NCBI GenBank assembly: GCA_905178155.1 | Contig: CAJINV010000016.1 | Location: 1 to 64,000, forward strand | Length of the DNA: 64,000 nucleotides | Direction: 5' to 3' | From: Amoebophrya sp. A120 | Lineage: Eukaryota > Sar > Dinophyceae > Syndiniales > Amoebophryaceae | Shown: piece after piece, positions 13,801 through 23,136 of the stretch | Numbering within the stretch: the first letter of the stretch is position 1 | How the letters are laid out: every line of letters begins with the position of its first letter | Position numbers and translations under genes: made by a program | Notes under the pieces: model-generated | What the model was told of the DNA's origin: nothing | The model's input: only the letters and a program-made list of their open reading frames with translations | The model's database searches: none

Positions 13801-14988
13801 TAACAGTGTTGCATGCTTTCTTGCATGACAGACTTACACTTTCGCGGTTTTTCTTCTTGCATATGAGTGAGGCTCCGTTCATTCTGAAAATCTGCCCGCC
13901 GAAAAAATGGTACACGGAGAACGACAAACAATTTCCGCGGTTTCACGCCATCGCCGTGGACAGTAGACGGTGTCTCCTCAGTGATGCGTCCTCGCATCAG
14001 GTGTTTGTCATCAACCACGAGCGGCAGACGAAAGACCGGATCGCGGGATGCGGAAAATGCGGATTTCTATGGAGTTCTCAAATGTTATATTCTCAACTGT
14101 TACATGATTTGAATTTGTCATGCAGAGCCACGATTATCATCTGCACGATCAAGCTGCTCAGCATGACAAATTCTGGAAGGGCCAAACAGGCTGACAATCT
14201 GTGCCAAATCTGTCATGCAAGACGCGCAATACCCCCCCTTTCACATTTTCCATTGTTGCATCACAAATCCATGGAACAGTTGAAGAGAATGTAACATTTG
14301 AGAACGCCATAATTTCTGGACGGTCCGTTGGACATCTGCAGGCTGAACCAGCCGCTCGGGCTGGCTTTGGACAGTACCGTATGACAATGCACAACTCCGA
14401 CTCCCCCCCCTCATTTGAATTTGTAGCGCAATTCTAGCAACAGAAACCACCTCAAAAATGCAGTCTCTGCATAACAAATCCACGCACAGAGCATAGTGCA
14501 GTTTGGGCTTCCAGAACTTGTCATGCAAGGACAGCCAAAAGGCTCAGACAGGATTTGACATTTTTGCATTACAAATGAGGGGGAGGGGGAGTTGTGCACT
14601 CTCATATGCCAATGGGTTCATTTACATCGCGGACAGCGGAAACCACAGGATAAGGTGTGTCAACTTGTCCACTGGTTTTTTGACCACCATTGTCGGAAAC
14701 GGGAACCGAGGGTGCGGAAGAAATTCGTTGGACACACCCTACGAAGTGCAGTTCTGCCCGCCTCATTTTTTGCTGATAACCTGTGTAGACAACTCGGTCC
14801 GGATATCCACAAAAAAAAACTACACGCATCCAATTTCATGTCACGCAAAAAATGCATCAGATTCATCAGTTTTTGTCTTTGTCATGCAAAAAATAGATCG
14901 ACATCTTCGGAATGGGTTTCCTTTTTGTGGATAGCGGACGTTTGATTTGAAGTTGAAGTGTCTCAACACGATTCTGATCGGGAGTTGA
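1813..14988 (+). CDS. Large NHL-repeat (beta-propeller) protein with 31 introners
   Basis: The spliced product is about 2,050 residues. NHL blades are visible in several exons: GIALYENDLFLADSMSHAIF (exon 4), QLYVADTRNDSIRAIDL (exon 7), SVFVADHWNNAVRCI (around 7049-7091) and FIYIADSGNHRIRCVNL near the C terminus. Between them lie long Ser/Asn/Gly-rich linkers and an acidic run near 9178. NHL propellers usually bind protein, RNA or lipid; the partner here is unknown. Exons: 1813-2198, 2375-2479, 2736-2780, 2935-3395, 3649-3683, 3941-3996, 4152-4675, 4944-5132, 5402-5450, 5741-5795, 5955-6045, 6308-6336, 6581-6664, 6781-6862, 7049-7091, 7390-7445, 7730-7846, 8012-8415, 8696-8720, 8875-9711, 9862-9901, 10158-10314, 10529-10577, 10738-10837, 10999-11122, 11458-12744, 12906-12959, 13129-13272, 13603-13643, 13869-14067, 14317-14379, 14612-14803, 14939-14988. 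The only GT-AG intron is 3396-3648. ATG 1813 is the first in frame; a further upstream exon cannot be excluded. Confidence 0.8.
2199..2369. mobile_element. Introner, family K
   Basis: 171 nt, flanked by CTCTG and CTCTC. The arms pair AATTTCCC and a GCACGTAC-like block on the left with their complements on the right. Removal joins VAQLFL to SAGILEAN in frame. Confidence 0.8.
2480..2730. mobile_element. Introner, family A
   Basis: 251 nt with perfect TSD CAGTT. Both ends carry the TGTCTGGGTCTGGAA motif in inverted orientation. Removal joins VVQQF to QLLVQQNES region in frame. Confidence 0.93.
2781..2929. mobile_element. Introner, family B
   Basis: 149 nt with perfect TSD GAAAA. The left end is the TATCCTGTGC form and the right end the AATTCATA form. 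Confidence 0.95.
3684..3935. mobile_element. Introner, family A
   Basis: 252 nt with perfect TSD ACCAC. It lies 35 nt after the acceptor of the only GT-AG intron of this gene. Confidence 0.93.
3997..4146. mobile_element. Introner, family B
   Basis: 150 nt with perfect TSD GTGTA. The right end reads CACAGCATT rather than the usual CACAGGATA. A longer match, CAGCATTGTGTA, therefore occurs on both sides. Confidence 0.88.
4676..4938. mobile_element. Introner, family C, diverged
   Basis: 263 nt, flanked by CAACA and CAAGA. The ends are degenerate GTGCACAACTC arms. Removal leaves GGN joined to NSDDE in frame. Confidence 0.82.
5133..5396. mobile_element. Introner, family A
   Basis: 264 nt with perfect TSD CAACA. 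The ends carry TGTCTGGATCTGG and its near-complement. Confidence 0.92.
5451..5735. mobile_element. Introner, family E
   Basis: 285 nt with perfect TSD ACGCC. The left arm is AAAAACGTTCCCAACCCATA and the right arm is its near-complement. Confidence 0.93.
5796..5949. mobile_element. Introner, family B
   Basis: 154 nt with perfect TSD CCTCT. Both ends are of the TATCCTGTG form (the right end is CACAGGATA), so the termini are nearly symmetrical. Confidence 0.93.
6046..6302. mobile_element. Introner, family A
   Basis: 257 nt, flanked by GGGGT and GGAGT. It carries typical family A inverted ends and several TTTGTCATGC cores. Confidence 0.9.
6337..6575. mobile_element. Introner, family D
   Basis: 239 nt with perfect TSD GCCCG. 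Removal joins DKLP to DLAIACDHSVFVI, rebuilding a propeller strand. Confidence 0.94.
6665..6775. mobile_element. Introner, family I
   Basis: 111 nt, flanked by CATTT and CGTTT. The inverted ends carry ACACCCATCCCC. It is the smallest well-formed element here and has GCATGACAAA cores. Confidence 0.82.
6863..7043. mobile_element. Introner, family B, diverged
   Basis: 181 nt, flanked by AATTC and AGTTC. The ends are decayed family B arms. Removal gives the blade motif SVFVADHWNNAV. Confidence 0.85.
7092..7384. mobile_element. Introner, family A
   Basis: 293 nt, flanked by GTATC and GCATC. The left TGTCTGGGTCTGGAA is intact and the right end is partly altered. Confidence 0.87.
7446..7724. mobile_element. 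Introner, family E
   Basis: 279 nt with perfect TSD CCGCT. The right arm, ATGGGGTGGGGACGTTTTTA, is intact and the left arm is diverged. Confidence 0.92.
7847..8006. mobile_element. Introner, family K
   Basis: 160 nt with perfect TSD GGAGT. It shares the AAATTTCCC and GTACACGTGCAAATGC arms with the element at 2199. Confidence 0.9.
8416..8690. mobile_element. Introner, family A
   Basis: 275 nt with perfect TSD CACTG. The right terminus is TTGACA instead of TTGATA. Confidence 0.92.
8721..8869. mobile_element. Introner, family B
   Basis: 149 nt with perfect TSD CAGGA. Only 30 nt separate it from the previous element. Confidence 0.94.
9712..9856. mobile_element. Introner, family B, reversed
   Basis: 145 nt with perfect TSD ACCAA. 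The CACAGGATA end is on the right, opposite to the element at 2781. Confidence 0.95.
9902..10152. mobile_element. Introner, family A
   Basis: 251 nt with perfect TSD CAAAT. The first base is C instead of T (CATCAAATG). Confidence 0.92.
10315..10523. mobile_element. Introner, family C
   Basis: 209 nt, flanked by CCATC and ACATC. The ends carry GTGCACAACTCG and GAGTTGTGCGC with C/G-rich inner arms. Confidence 0.88.
10578..10732. mobile_element. Introner, family B, reversed
   Basis: 155 nt, flanked by GGCTG and GGCTT. The left arm has a small duplication reading GCAAAACCAAAAG. Confidence 0.9.
10838..10993. mobile_element. Introner, family B
   Basis: 156 nt with perfect TSD GCAAC. Removal joins QSGN to HGKRKIVGGTGN. 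Confidence 0.94.
11123..11452. mobile_element. Introner, family F
   Basis: 330 nt with perfect TSD GTTGG. The arms are GGAAAAATCCCCCCTCCCC and its complement. Confidence 0.94.
12745..12900. mobile_element. Introner, family B, reversed
   Basis: 156 nt with perfect TSD CATGG, at the end of the longest exon of this gene. Confidence 0.94.
12960..13123. mobile_element. Introner, family B
   Basis: 164 nt with perfect TSD GAACG. It is separated from the previous element by 59 nt. Confidence 0.94.
13273..13597. mobile_element. Introner, family F
   Basis: 325 nt with perfect TSD CACGC. Without removal the frame stops two codons into the element. Confidence 0.93.
13644..13863. mobile_element. Introner, family H
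   Basis: 220 nt with perfect TSD TGAGT. The arms are diverged, but an AAAAAACTGCGCCAGTG-like left end pairs with CACTTTCGCGGTTTTTC on the right. Confidence 0.85.
14068..14311. mobile_element. Introner, family D
   Basis: 244 nt with perfect TSD ATTTC. The arms GTTCTCAAATGTTA and TAACATTTGAGAAC are inverted copies. Confidence 0.94.
14380..14606. mobile_element. Introner, family C
   Basis: 227 nt. The flanks TACCG and TGCCA agree only partly, but both arms (TGCACAACTCC and GAGTTGTGCAC) are clear. Removal gives LALDS followed by NGFIYIADSGN. Confidence 0.82.
14804..14933. mobile_element. Introner, family L
   Basis: 130 nt, flanked by CCGGA and GCGGA. The arms are TATCCACAAAAA and TTTTTGTGGATA. 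It is the last intron of the NHL gene. Confidence 0.82.
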
Positions 14989-16181
14989 CGTAGGGGATAG
15001 CGACTTTGACAAAAACTCTTCATCGCGTATGTGATACTAGGATTAGGAAATGGAACTAAAACAAAGTAAAACAAGTTTTGTTAAAAAATAAAAAAAATTA
15101 GATTGCCTGAAAAATAAGGGCTACTTACAAGTACAACTGCACGAGAAATATGGTATTTATAGATGGAGCCGATAAAGATGAAGTTTTTAAATTTGAATCC
15201 GTGGCAGTACTTAGCATGATTCTTGCCTGCATTTGCTGCTTGAAAAAAGTAGTCTAGGTGGTTATGCTCGTGCTGCTAGCGCCTGGTAATTTTACGTCGT
15301 CGTGTACATCAAGTAAAAACGATGAAAAGAGTGAGAAGATGTTGAATTCAAGTGAAAGTAGAACTGATAGATGAAGAAAATGAAGTTCTTTTGTCAACAC
15401 CCTCCCTCGTAGTGAACATCAAGCTCAAGGGCGTGGTGCAGACTGAGTGACTTCCATCTCAAGTTGAAGATGCCGCTTAAGTAGTGTGTTCCTCATCTTC
15501 TAGCAACTATGGATCATAGTGATCGCCAAGAAGAACGAATGCGGCTCAACTTCGCCGCCAAGACGCGGACTTTCTTACGTTCGTGTTTGAGACAGATAAC
15601 GCTAAAAAACATACCACTGCCAAAGAATGATCCAAAAAAGTGTTCCGCTTCGGGTCGTCGCAGCATCGCTACAAATATCGCCAAGAACTTCGGTCTACTT
15701 GAATTTCGGTCTCATAGTCGGCGGGGGTAGGGTCGTCGTTCCGGGTTACAACTGTGTTGTGTTGATCAATCGCGGCACACTATAAATAATCCTGCACCTC
15801 CAAAATAAGTACTCGCGCGACTCATGTGGGATAGTAGCTGGGGATACAGTTACAACAGGGACCTACTCGTGATGTTGAAGCATCATCCTCCTGTTTCAGA
15901 AGAACATACAGCTGAGAATTATCTGGCTCTTGCTTTTAGTTCATCTTGTTGTATGTACGTTCGCAGAAGACCACTACAACCGCACTTGTTGCAAAACTAC
16001 CTCTGCTACCATCCTTAGGATTTTTAGATTGTTTGTCGGGAAGATTCAGCAATGTTTGGGTCAATGACCAAAAATGGTAATCCATCTTCAAAGCCAGACC
16101 CTTTGATGTTCGCGTTTTTTTGAACTTGAGACTTGTACGAACAAGCAGTGGGGTAGTAGTAAAAACACCATCCTGACAAGA
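14989..16181. other. Intergenic region
   Basis: AT-rich with no supported gene. Small open frames (for example 15509-15730) have no recognisable features. Confidence 0.6.
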
Positions 16182-17983
16182 ATGGCCGACGAAAAAAAGA
16201 CGGACGATCGTTTGAAGCCGCCGCGGCCGACGCTCAAGGTCTTCCGCGAATCCGGGGGTGCGGTAGAGCGGGGGTTTCAGGTCCCCGGGGCATTTAATGT
16301 CACGGTGCTCGCGGAAAAGGAGAAACCAGACAGGTCGAAGCCGCACACAGTATCCTATTTGAACAATAAACGTAATAAATCACCTCCGCAACTGGCTCCA
16401 CCGCGACGTCCGCCAACGACCCAGATTTGTTAAACTCTAAAAATATCGGTATCGTGGTGCACCAGCATGATAGACATGGTATTCTGTCAAGACAAAAATA
16501 CTCAACGTCTTAAGTATAACCTGCAACTCATTAGCCTTCTCGTCTCCAAGAGTGCAATAAGTTGTTAGGGGTGCCGCGCGCTCGCACACCGTCAAAAACA
16601 CTAAGCAACAGCGCGCGATCGATAAACTTCTAAAGCGAAAGTGAAGCCTCGATGGAGATGTTGGAGTTGGTAATCGTGGTGATTTAGAAAATTTGCATAG
16701 GATACACGGACCGGATTTTCGAAATGCTGAAGGACATGAACGAGAGGGATAAGTATTTTTTCTCATTTTTTGTCTACATTATTGCTCCTGCTAAGCTCGC
16801 ATGACAAAAGCCACACGTACTATTCCAACGGGGTGCATGACAAACCAAATCCACAACGCAAACAGCTACTTCCTCGGCGAGCCCCGGTCCGCTTTTGTGA
16901 AAACGCGCACCATATGCATCGCAAATGATGTGTCTGGATTTAGAAGAACACTTCATGAACTTGTCATGCTAGGTCCGGATCTACTTCGTCTCGTGCAAAA
17001 TCAAAATCAAAAATCTGTATTGCGCGATTGCCAAAAGGCTGATGATGATGATGATGATGATGATGGTCGTGGTTGCCAGATAAAGTTGCGCACTTTTATT
17101 GGCCAAGTTGTGAGGAAGAGGAAGTGGCTTCATGCTAAATTGGCATGAGAGATAGAAGAAGAGATATGGCAGTAGAATCTGTCATGCTAGGTCCTCCTGC
17201 ATGTTGCCAGAGGACCTCATGAGCCGCGGTCATGGAAAATCATCTGCATGGTAACAAGTCTTACGATCTTCCAGACCCAGACATATTTAAAGTGAATACA
17301 CCGACTACGACCCAGCAAGGACCCATCTGACCGAGCAAATGCCCGTCTTGGAAAAGCATCGAGCAATCGTTGCAGAGGAGGGGGAGGCGCATAAGACGTG
17401 CCAAAATCCGGTCCTGAATACCATGGACAAGGCAAGAGCGGAACAGATGGTACTGTGTGTTTCTTGTTTTTGTGGTTCTCCTTCGTGATGCTTACTGATG
17501 TCCACCGCGCATGACAAATTGCATTTCTCTTGTATTTTCTGCAATACAACAATCAAAAGCAAAAGCCCGGCTGATCATGCTGATGCAAATTATACAATCA
17601 GACCCTGAACACGCTTTCCACCTTCGAGCTGTCTCCGACGAGTTATGAAAGTGCACAACAAGTCCGCGTCCGCCCCCTCCCCCTCATTGTCATTGATTTG
17701 TATTGCATGAACAGCAACACAAGCGTCAGGGTCGGCAAGAATACAGGTTTTGCATGACAAATTTGGACAGGTAGAGTGTAGTGCTATTTGGGCTGCCAGA
17801 ACTTGTCACGCAAGCAGGGCCAAGAGCCAGGGCGTAATAAATTAGGTATTTTGTAATGACAAACGAGGGGTAGCAGGGGAGGTTGTGCACCCTCATACGA
17901 GTAAGAGCAAGGCGAAAAGGGAGGCGCAGATACCGAAAGTACCGCTGACGAGACTGTTTCCGGCCACAGGGAAAATTATCTGA
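16182..17983 (+). CDS. Small basic protein of unknown function
   Basis: The spliced product is 185 residues and I do not recognise it. Exons: 16182-16371, 16701-16752, 16866-16912, 17304-17449, 17602-17643, 17903-17983. GT-AG introns at 16372-16700, 16753-16865 and 17450-17601 join in frame; introners account for the other two introns. The middle of the protein (NNKRYTDRIFEMLKDMNERD, then SAFVKTRTDYDPARTHLTEQ) is predicted mostly helical and charged. The C terminus is Lys/Arg/Pro-rich. No signal peptide or membrane segment is seen. Exon phases close exactly to 186 codons, which supports the model. Confidence 0.72.
16913..17298. mobile_element. Introner, family A, enlarged
   Basis: 386 nt, flanked by CACCA and CACCG. 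It is longer than other family A copies and contains a GAT trinucleotide run near 17040-17063. The left arm is diverged. Confidence 0.85.
17644..17897. mobile_element. Introner, family C
   Basis: 254 nt with perfect TSD CGAGT. It is the best local comparator for the giant family C element at 42621. Confidence 0.93.
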
Positions 17984-19654
17984 GGAGCTGTGACGGTGAG
18001 GATCTCCTGACGTCGTTTGCTCATATTTGGATTTTAAGTGGCCCCGCGGAAGTCCAGATGAATGTAATTGTTCGTTGTACAACCCAAGTACTACGTCAGA
18101 AACAATGCTACCTACAGTTGTCCTAGCTGGAGCAACTGAGTTTCTTTTTCCGTAATGAGGCGCAACTGTTGATAAAGTTGATATAGAGGTCTTTTTCTGT
18201 AAAAAAAAACTACACACTCTCGCCGGCGGGCTGAAGGTGCTGTTGTGTCAAAGCCTGACGTCCTGACATCGTTTCTGCTTGTACAAGGCCATTATAGGTG
18301 TCTCGCGAAGATGGCTCTGGATAATTTCCAGCACGATTTCCAGTTGTACGATAGAGTTAGAGATACTCTCTTCTGGTGGTAGGTAGTTCATGATAGGAAC
18401 GAAAGTTGTACTAAAATCAACACGTCGCTTGTTAAATCTTAATGGGGCTACTTCATCTTTGACGCCATGGATGAGAACCGAAGCCCGGAGTTCTTTTCTC
18501 CTTCATCTACTTCCGTGGCTTTGGGAGAAATACCAAATGTACTACATGTAGCCGTTGTTCCACGAGATCTTCGTGCTTCCTGTTCTTTATGTTCTCCTGC
18601 ATCCCAGAAACAAATACCAAATCCATGTCGGAAGATTCCTTTTTCATCCTCGGCGTGCAAATATGCGAGCAGGAAGAGTGAAAGTGTTGAGCATGATGTT
18701 GTCGAGGGTTTTGCGCAGCTATATTTTAACTATGGGTACGACAGTCGTGAAGATCCGAAGTACAGAATTCTATGGACAAGTACTCTTTCTTCGAAGGGTA
18801 CTGGTGCTTAACTGATTCTTTCTGCGTCCTTCGAGGAAATGGAATTACATTCAACCAATAATCATATGGATGGAAAAAGTGGAGGACATCAGCACAACTA
18901 CGGTTCTTTCTCCTGCCAATTTTCCTGTGTTTTCCTCTTCTGTGCATCGTACAATGGATCTTTTATTGCGCCAAAAATCGGTTTGCGCATTCAGTCAAAC
19001 TTTTTGCCGAAACAGATCCGATCGGTTCTTCCATATCCTTGTTGCACTTAATCCGCCTCAGAGGTTGAAATATGAAATGAGGATCTTAATTAGCTCGATT
19101 CGCCCGAAGATGTGCATAGTGCGTCGGTTTAATCCAGGACCAGGATCCTCAGCCCCAAACTTGTGCTTTCCAGTATAAACCAAGCAAGAAGTAGAAGTCG
19201 GCTTGAAAAGATAAGAAGTTCTCCACACAGCGGCCCCGTGCCCGTGCAAGGATCCATCTCGAAAATGAATTCGATCGCCGATAGATCTGCGCGAGTATAT
19301 TCAAAGGCTTTGTCATACGTCGATCAAGCAAGTACGCCAAAGCATCGGTATAGAACAAACAGAATTTTTCATCTCCATCAGGAACGAGTTTCACATTGAC
19401 GAAATCCATTCATCATCTGCTTATCCTGCTCGAGTTGTAAAACCCTCATGTCCTCCTCTTTATTTTGGTGCATTTTTGAAGCGAATCTGATCTGAGTCTA
19501 ACGCAAAAAGTAAGTACTAAAGGTTTTCTGGCGAAATCATTTTCATTTGTAAAAAAAAAAGTAGCACTACGGAAAATACTAACTCAAAAAAACTCTGTTG
19601 AAGCCACCGAAGATAGCACTATTTGCCTTTCCAGTTCCAGTGGAAAAAAATCGA
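17984..19654. other. Intergenic region with R1 repeat copy
   Basis: No supported gene. A 114-codon frame at 18467-18811 overlaps the R1 repeat and looks like repeat-derived sequence. A poly-A run lies near 19551. Confidence 0.6.
18462..18700. repeat. Dispersed intergenic repeat R1, copy 2
   Basis: It shares CTTCTCCTTCATCT and ACCAAAT with copy 1. It shares GTTGTTCCACGAGATCT and AAATCCATGTCGGA with copy 3 (22.6 kb). Confidence 0.75.
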
Positions 19655-21646
19655 ATGTTGGCTACCACGAAAGAGAAGGCGCCTCGCGGGGTCATGCTCT
19701 CGGCTCTGGCCGTGTTGGGGGCCGCGTACTTTGCGCCCGGCCTTGTGCACGGCGTCGGTTTGCGTGCGGGGGCCGGCTCGGCGGCTAATTCAGAAGATCC
19801 GCAGGTGATCCGCGAAGAATGTCGCCCGAGGCTGGTTTTCGTGGAGACGGCACGGACGGAGCTGAATCAGCTGGCTCCCGTTAAGGACGCGCTGCGTAAC
19901 TTTTATGGGTACAACGACGCAGCGGAGGTCCCCCAGCAAAATTTCGATAATACCGACACGCTGAACGGGCTCGGTCTGCCGGCGGGGTCGCCAGACATGG
20001 CAATGGCGACGGAGGCGAGGACCCTTCAGGACAGAACTCCCTTGCGTGCAGCGGACGGCGCAACGCCTCTCGGAGAGGTGGTCGCTGGTTGCATAGAGGG
20101 ATTCCAGCGCGTGTTGTGGAAGTTCTTTTCCGCCTTCCGCGACCGAGTCCCGGAGGAAAAGGAGCGACGCCGGATCGCGCAGCGGCTGCTCGCCGCCTGG
20201 GGCGTGCCGTTGCGAAAGGGAAAGAGTCCGCTGGAGGAACGACGCCCCATCCATATCGTGGTGGACTTCCTCTACCCGGGGGCCGCTTTTCTTGGTCTCC
20301 TAGCCGAGTTTCTGGAGGACCCCCGCGTCTTCCCGGCGGGCGGCAAGCTGTTTGCGTGGGTGGGCACTCCGATTCTCGCGGTGGGGGCGTTGTCCTGGAC
20401 GGGCTCGACTGCAGCGGCCGACGCAGCTGCCGTCGCCGACATGCACAAGTTAAATTTCGTCGCGCCGACCGGTCCCTATCTCCCGGGAGGGGGGGACGCC
20501 GCCGCCGTCGTCCGGCTCCTGCTCCGTCTGCCCGGAGGCCCGAGCGAGGGGGAAGAGGTTTCGCGCCCCTTCCCGGACTGGTTTCCGGTCGATCGGATCT
20601 GCGCCGCGCTGCCCTGGTTTCCGCGCGACAACGTGGCGCTGGCGGAAGGTGGGTACGAAAGACTCGTCGCAGGAGGGACAGCCGGCGAGCCGGTGCACTC
20701 GATCTTCGCCGGGGACGATCAGGCGTTTGCGAAGCGGGTGTTCTGGCTGAACACCGGTGCTCCGCCTGCCGGAGCACCGGAAGCTGTAACCGACGTGGCG
20801 CCCGAAGTCGCGGAGCTCGAAGCGCTGGCACTTGCCGGCGCAGGAGCCGGGCCCACCACCTCGGGCGCCGGCGCGGCGGGTGCTCCTGGGCAACAAGTAG
20901 TGCTGGCGAAACCTCCGAAAACCCTGGTGTTCGTGGCTCTCGGCACGACCGGTGGGGTTCCGCTGGTCGGGGGTGGAAACAAGGGAGAACGCCGCCTCCC
21001 GTACAAGGAGATGCTGGAGGACCTGTTGAGTCTCGGCGAGGAGTACGTCGTCGCGGTGCGCGTGGCCTATCCGGGGGGCCAGGCCGAGCAAGAAAAGGTC
21101 CAAACGCCGGCGGACATTTTGGCCGCGCTGACGGAAAATGGAACCGGCCAAGCCACGGTGAAGCTGTACGAGGGGCATTTCCCGCAGAAGGCACTGCTCG
21201 GCGCACGGTCGGCGCGGGAGAATCGCCTCATCTTCGTGTCACACGGAGGCATTAGCAGCCTCTCCGAGGCGCTCCGCGCGCGCGTCCCCACGGTGTTGAT
21301 GCCCCAATCGGAGGAGCAACTGGCGAACGACAAGCTGATGGTGGCGCACGGGCTCGGGGTGGACGCCTCGCAGGCCGGGGCGAACTACGAAGTGTACGGC
21401 GCCGAGCGGAAGGCTTTCCCGCAGAAGTGGGCCTTGCCGGCACAGTACGCGACAGATGACGCATCTACATCTTCCCAGACTGCCGGCTTCGCAAAGCTGT
21501 CGGAAGCCGTCGCGGCGGTCGCAGCACGAAAGAAGGTGCTGCGGGAGAATATCGACGCATTTGCGACCGAAATGAAGAAAAAAGCACTTGCTGTCGAAGA
21601 ATTAGCAAAAATGCTCGCGACACCTGGAAACGCGCCGCAACTTTAG
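19655..21646 (+). CDS. Secreted GT1-like UDP-glycosyltransferase, intronless
   Basis: 663 residues from ATG 19655, uninterrupted. The N terminus has a basic start followed by a hydrophobic stretch (VMLSALAVLGAAYFAPGLV), a likely signal peptide or membrane anchor. The C-terminal part carries a GT-B donor-binding signature: FVSHGGISSLSEAL at about residue 527 followed by RVPTVLMPQ and NDKLM, as in family 1 UDP-sugar transferases. Established knowledge: such enzymes move sugars from UDP-sugars onto small molecules, lipids or proteins. The substrate here cannot be read. The gene is markedly GC-rich at third positions, has no introners and has Ala/Gly-rich insertions, unlike its neighbours. Gene transfer or recent retroposition are possible explanations (inference). 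An upstream in-frame TTG at 19598 was not chosen. Confidence 0.7.
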   Translation: MLATTKEKAPRGVMLSALAVLGAAYFAPGLVHGVGLRAGAGSAANSEDPQVIREECRPRLVFVETARTELNQLAPVKDALRNFYGYNDAAEVPQQNFDNTDTLNGLGLPAGSPDMAMATEARTLQDRTPLRAADGATPLGEVVAGCIEGFQRVLWKFFSAFRDRVPEEKERRRIAQRLLAAWGVPLRKGKSPLEERRPIHIVVDFLYPGAAFLGLLAEFLEDPRVFPAGGKLFAWVGTPILAVGALSWTGSTAAADAAAVADMHKLNFVAPTGPYLPGGGDAAAVVRLLLRLPGGPSEGEEVSRPFPDWFPVDRICAALPWFPRDNVALAEGGYERLVAGGTAGEPVHSIFAGDDQAFAKRVFWLNTGAPPAGAPEAVTDVAPEVAELEALALAGAGAGPTTSGAGAAGAPGQQVVLAKPPKTLVFVALGTTGGVPLVGGGNKGERRLPYKEMLEDLLSLGEEYVVAVRVAYPGGQAEQEKVQTPADILAALTENGTGQATVKLYEGHFPQKALLGARSARENRLIFVSHGGISSLSEALRARVPTVLMPQSEEQLANDKLMVAHGLGVDASQAGANYEVYGAERKAFPQKWALPAQYATDDASTSSQTAGFAKLSEAVAAVAARKKVLRENIDAFATEMKKKALAVEELAKMLATPGNAPQL

Positions 21647-23136
21647 TGGTCGAAGGCAGCTGAGTAGGTCTTACGTCCAAAACCACTTTTGCATGCCTTC
21701 AACGCCGCGCCCGAGCCGAAGCCGTCCGAGAGCAATGCGTGCTCGCAGCAGTAGTTCGGTCGGGCGAAATATAAAAGTCTCAATCTCACACTGCGAAATT
21801 AGATCTGAAAATAGCAGGCTATTGATTTTTATTGATTTGTTTTGGAAGTAACTATTTTGGAAAAGTTTTCTCTCGCTGGCAGTACAGGTTTTGGAAATAA
21901 ACATTTTGGAAATAAACATTTCGTCTGCTCCGGTTTTGATGTTGTATTGTCTGCTCCGGTTTTCAACAGAAAAAATTGTTTCACTTGTATCACTTGTTTC
22001 ACTTGTAGTATCACTAGGGTAGCAGGGCAGGCCTTTCCTGCCGCGCGTCGGAGGAGGGAGTTGCGCCGCGCCCAGCTCGAACTAATCATCGCCATCACCT
22101 CCCCAAAGATTTCTACATAAAGTGAAAACTTGATGAGCGGAGGACGTCTGCCGAGATAATTATTATCCACGGCTAGCACTAATTCCTGTTGAGACCACAC
22201 GGTAAATTGCACGTGGTCTACCAATTATTAGATATGCTGGAACAAGGCGGCTACTACGCATGTTCAACTTCGGAGAAGATTCTGACTACCTGTATGATGT
22301 TGAAGCTAAGAAGACCACTTGCGCGTGGTTCTTCCTACTACTTCTACTTGATCCTCATCTGGTAATCAGCCAAGCGTCCTTGCGCTCGCGCTCGTCCGAA
22401 TCGCAAATGAAAAAAACTAAATCGCCCACTCGAAGAATAAATTTGACTGACCCCTTATCGCTTCACGTCACCAGGACTCCTCCGCCCCGAGGCCCCGGCG
22501 TCGTGTTGTGGGATTACGTATGCCAGCACTTTTGAAAAGAAAACCGCAAAAATATACATAGGCAGATGAAGAAACTTCCCCTAAATCAATGTCGCCGTAG
22601 TTGTTCCACGAGATCTCGATAGCTGTTTTTTGGTTCCTTCTCCTGCTCAGAAATACAAAATCCATGTCGGATTCTTTTTTTCGGTGATGTGCGATAAATT
22701 TGCGATCAGCAAGTAGAGAGTGCAGCTTTTGAGGGTTCAGTCCCCTACTACAACGATATCGATACATAGAAGTCGTAAAGGTGATGTCGTGGATTGCAGT
22801 CAGGATGGAATAATTCTTGGATGAGTCTTTTCTTATATTACAGCAGTAAATTATAGTAGAGTACAACCCGGACCTAAGATATTAGGTATTTCTTTCTGAG
22901 CATGTAGGCTATTAGAATGTTCTTCATTTCTGTTGCGCCTGTACTAGTACGTCAACGGGCTCTAAATCCTATGCCTATCCCCCTGACCCTGTTACGACCT
23001 CTCGACTTCATCGTTGCTAGTTGTCTCTTCTCGTCCCCTTCTATTCACAGCTAGAGACTTGATCTTAGTCAATCCCGTTAGAAATTTGCGTGTACTACTT
23101 TCTCATCTTGGCCCTAGTTACTACAAAATCAAAAAA
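21647..23136. other. Intergenic region with R1 repeat copy
   Basis: No supported gene. It contains the direct repeats TTTTGGAAATAAACATTTTG and GTCTGCTCCGGTTTT near 21890-21965, and R1 copy 3. Confidence 0.6.
22184..22760. repeat. Dispersed intergenic repeat R1, copy 3
   Basis: It starts with the AGACCAC/GTGGTCT hairpin (22192-22219). It then matches copy 1 (GAACAAGGCGGCT, TGATGTTGAAGCTAAGAAGA) and further on copy 2 (GTTGTTCCACGAGATCT). Confidence 0.75.

Noticed and set aside
19790-21686. Long minus-strand and alternative frames over the glycosyltransferase gene, including 441 and 388 codons
   Set aside because: They are shadows of a GC-rich coding region; only the 663-residue frame has a leader and a GT-B motif.
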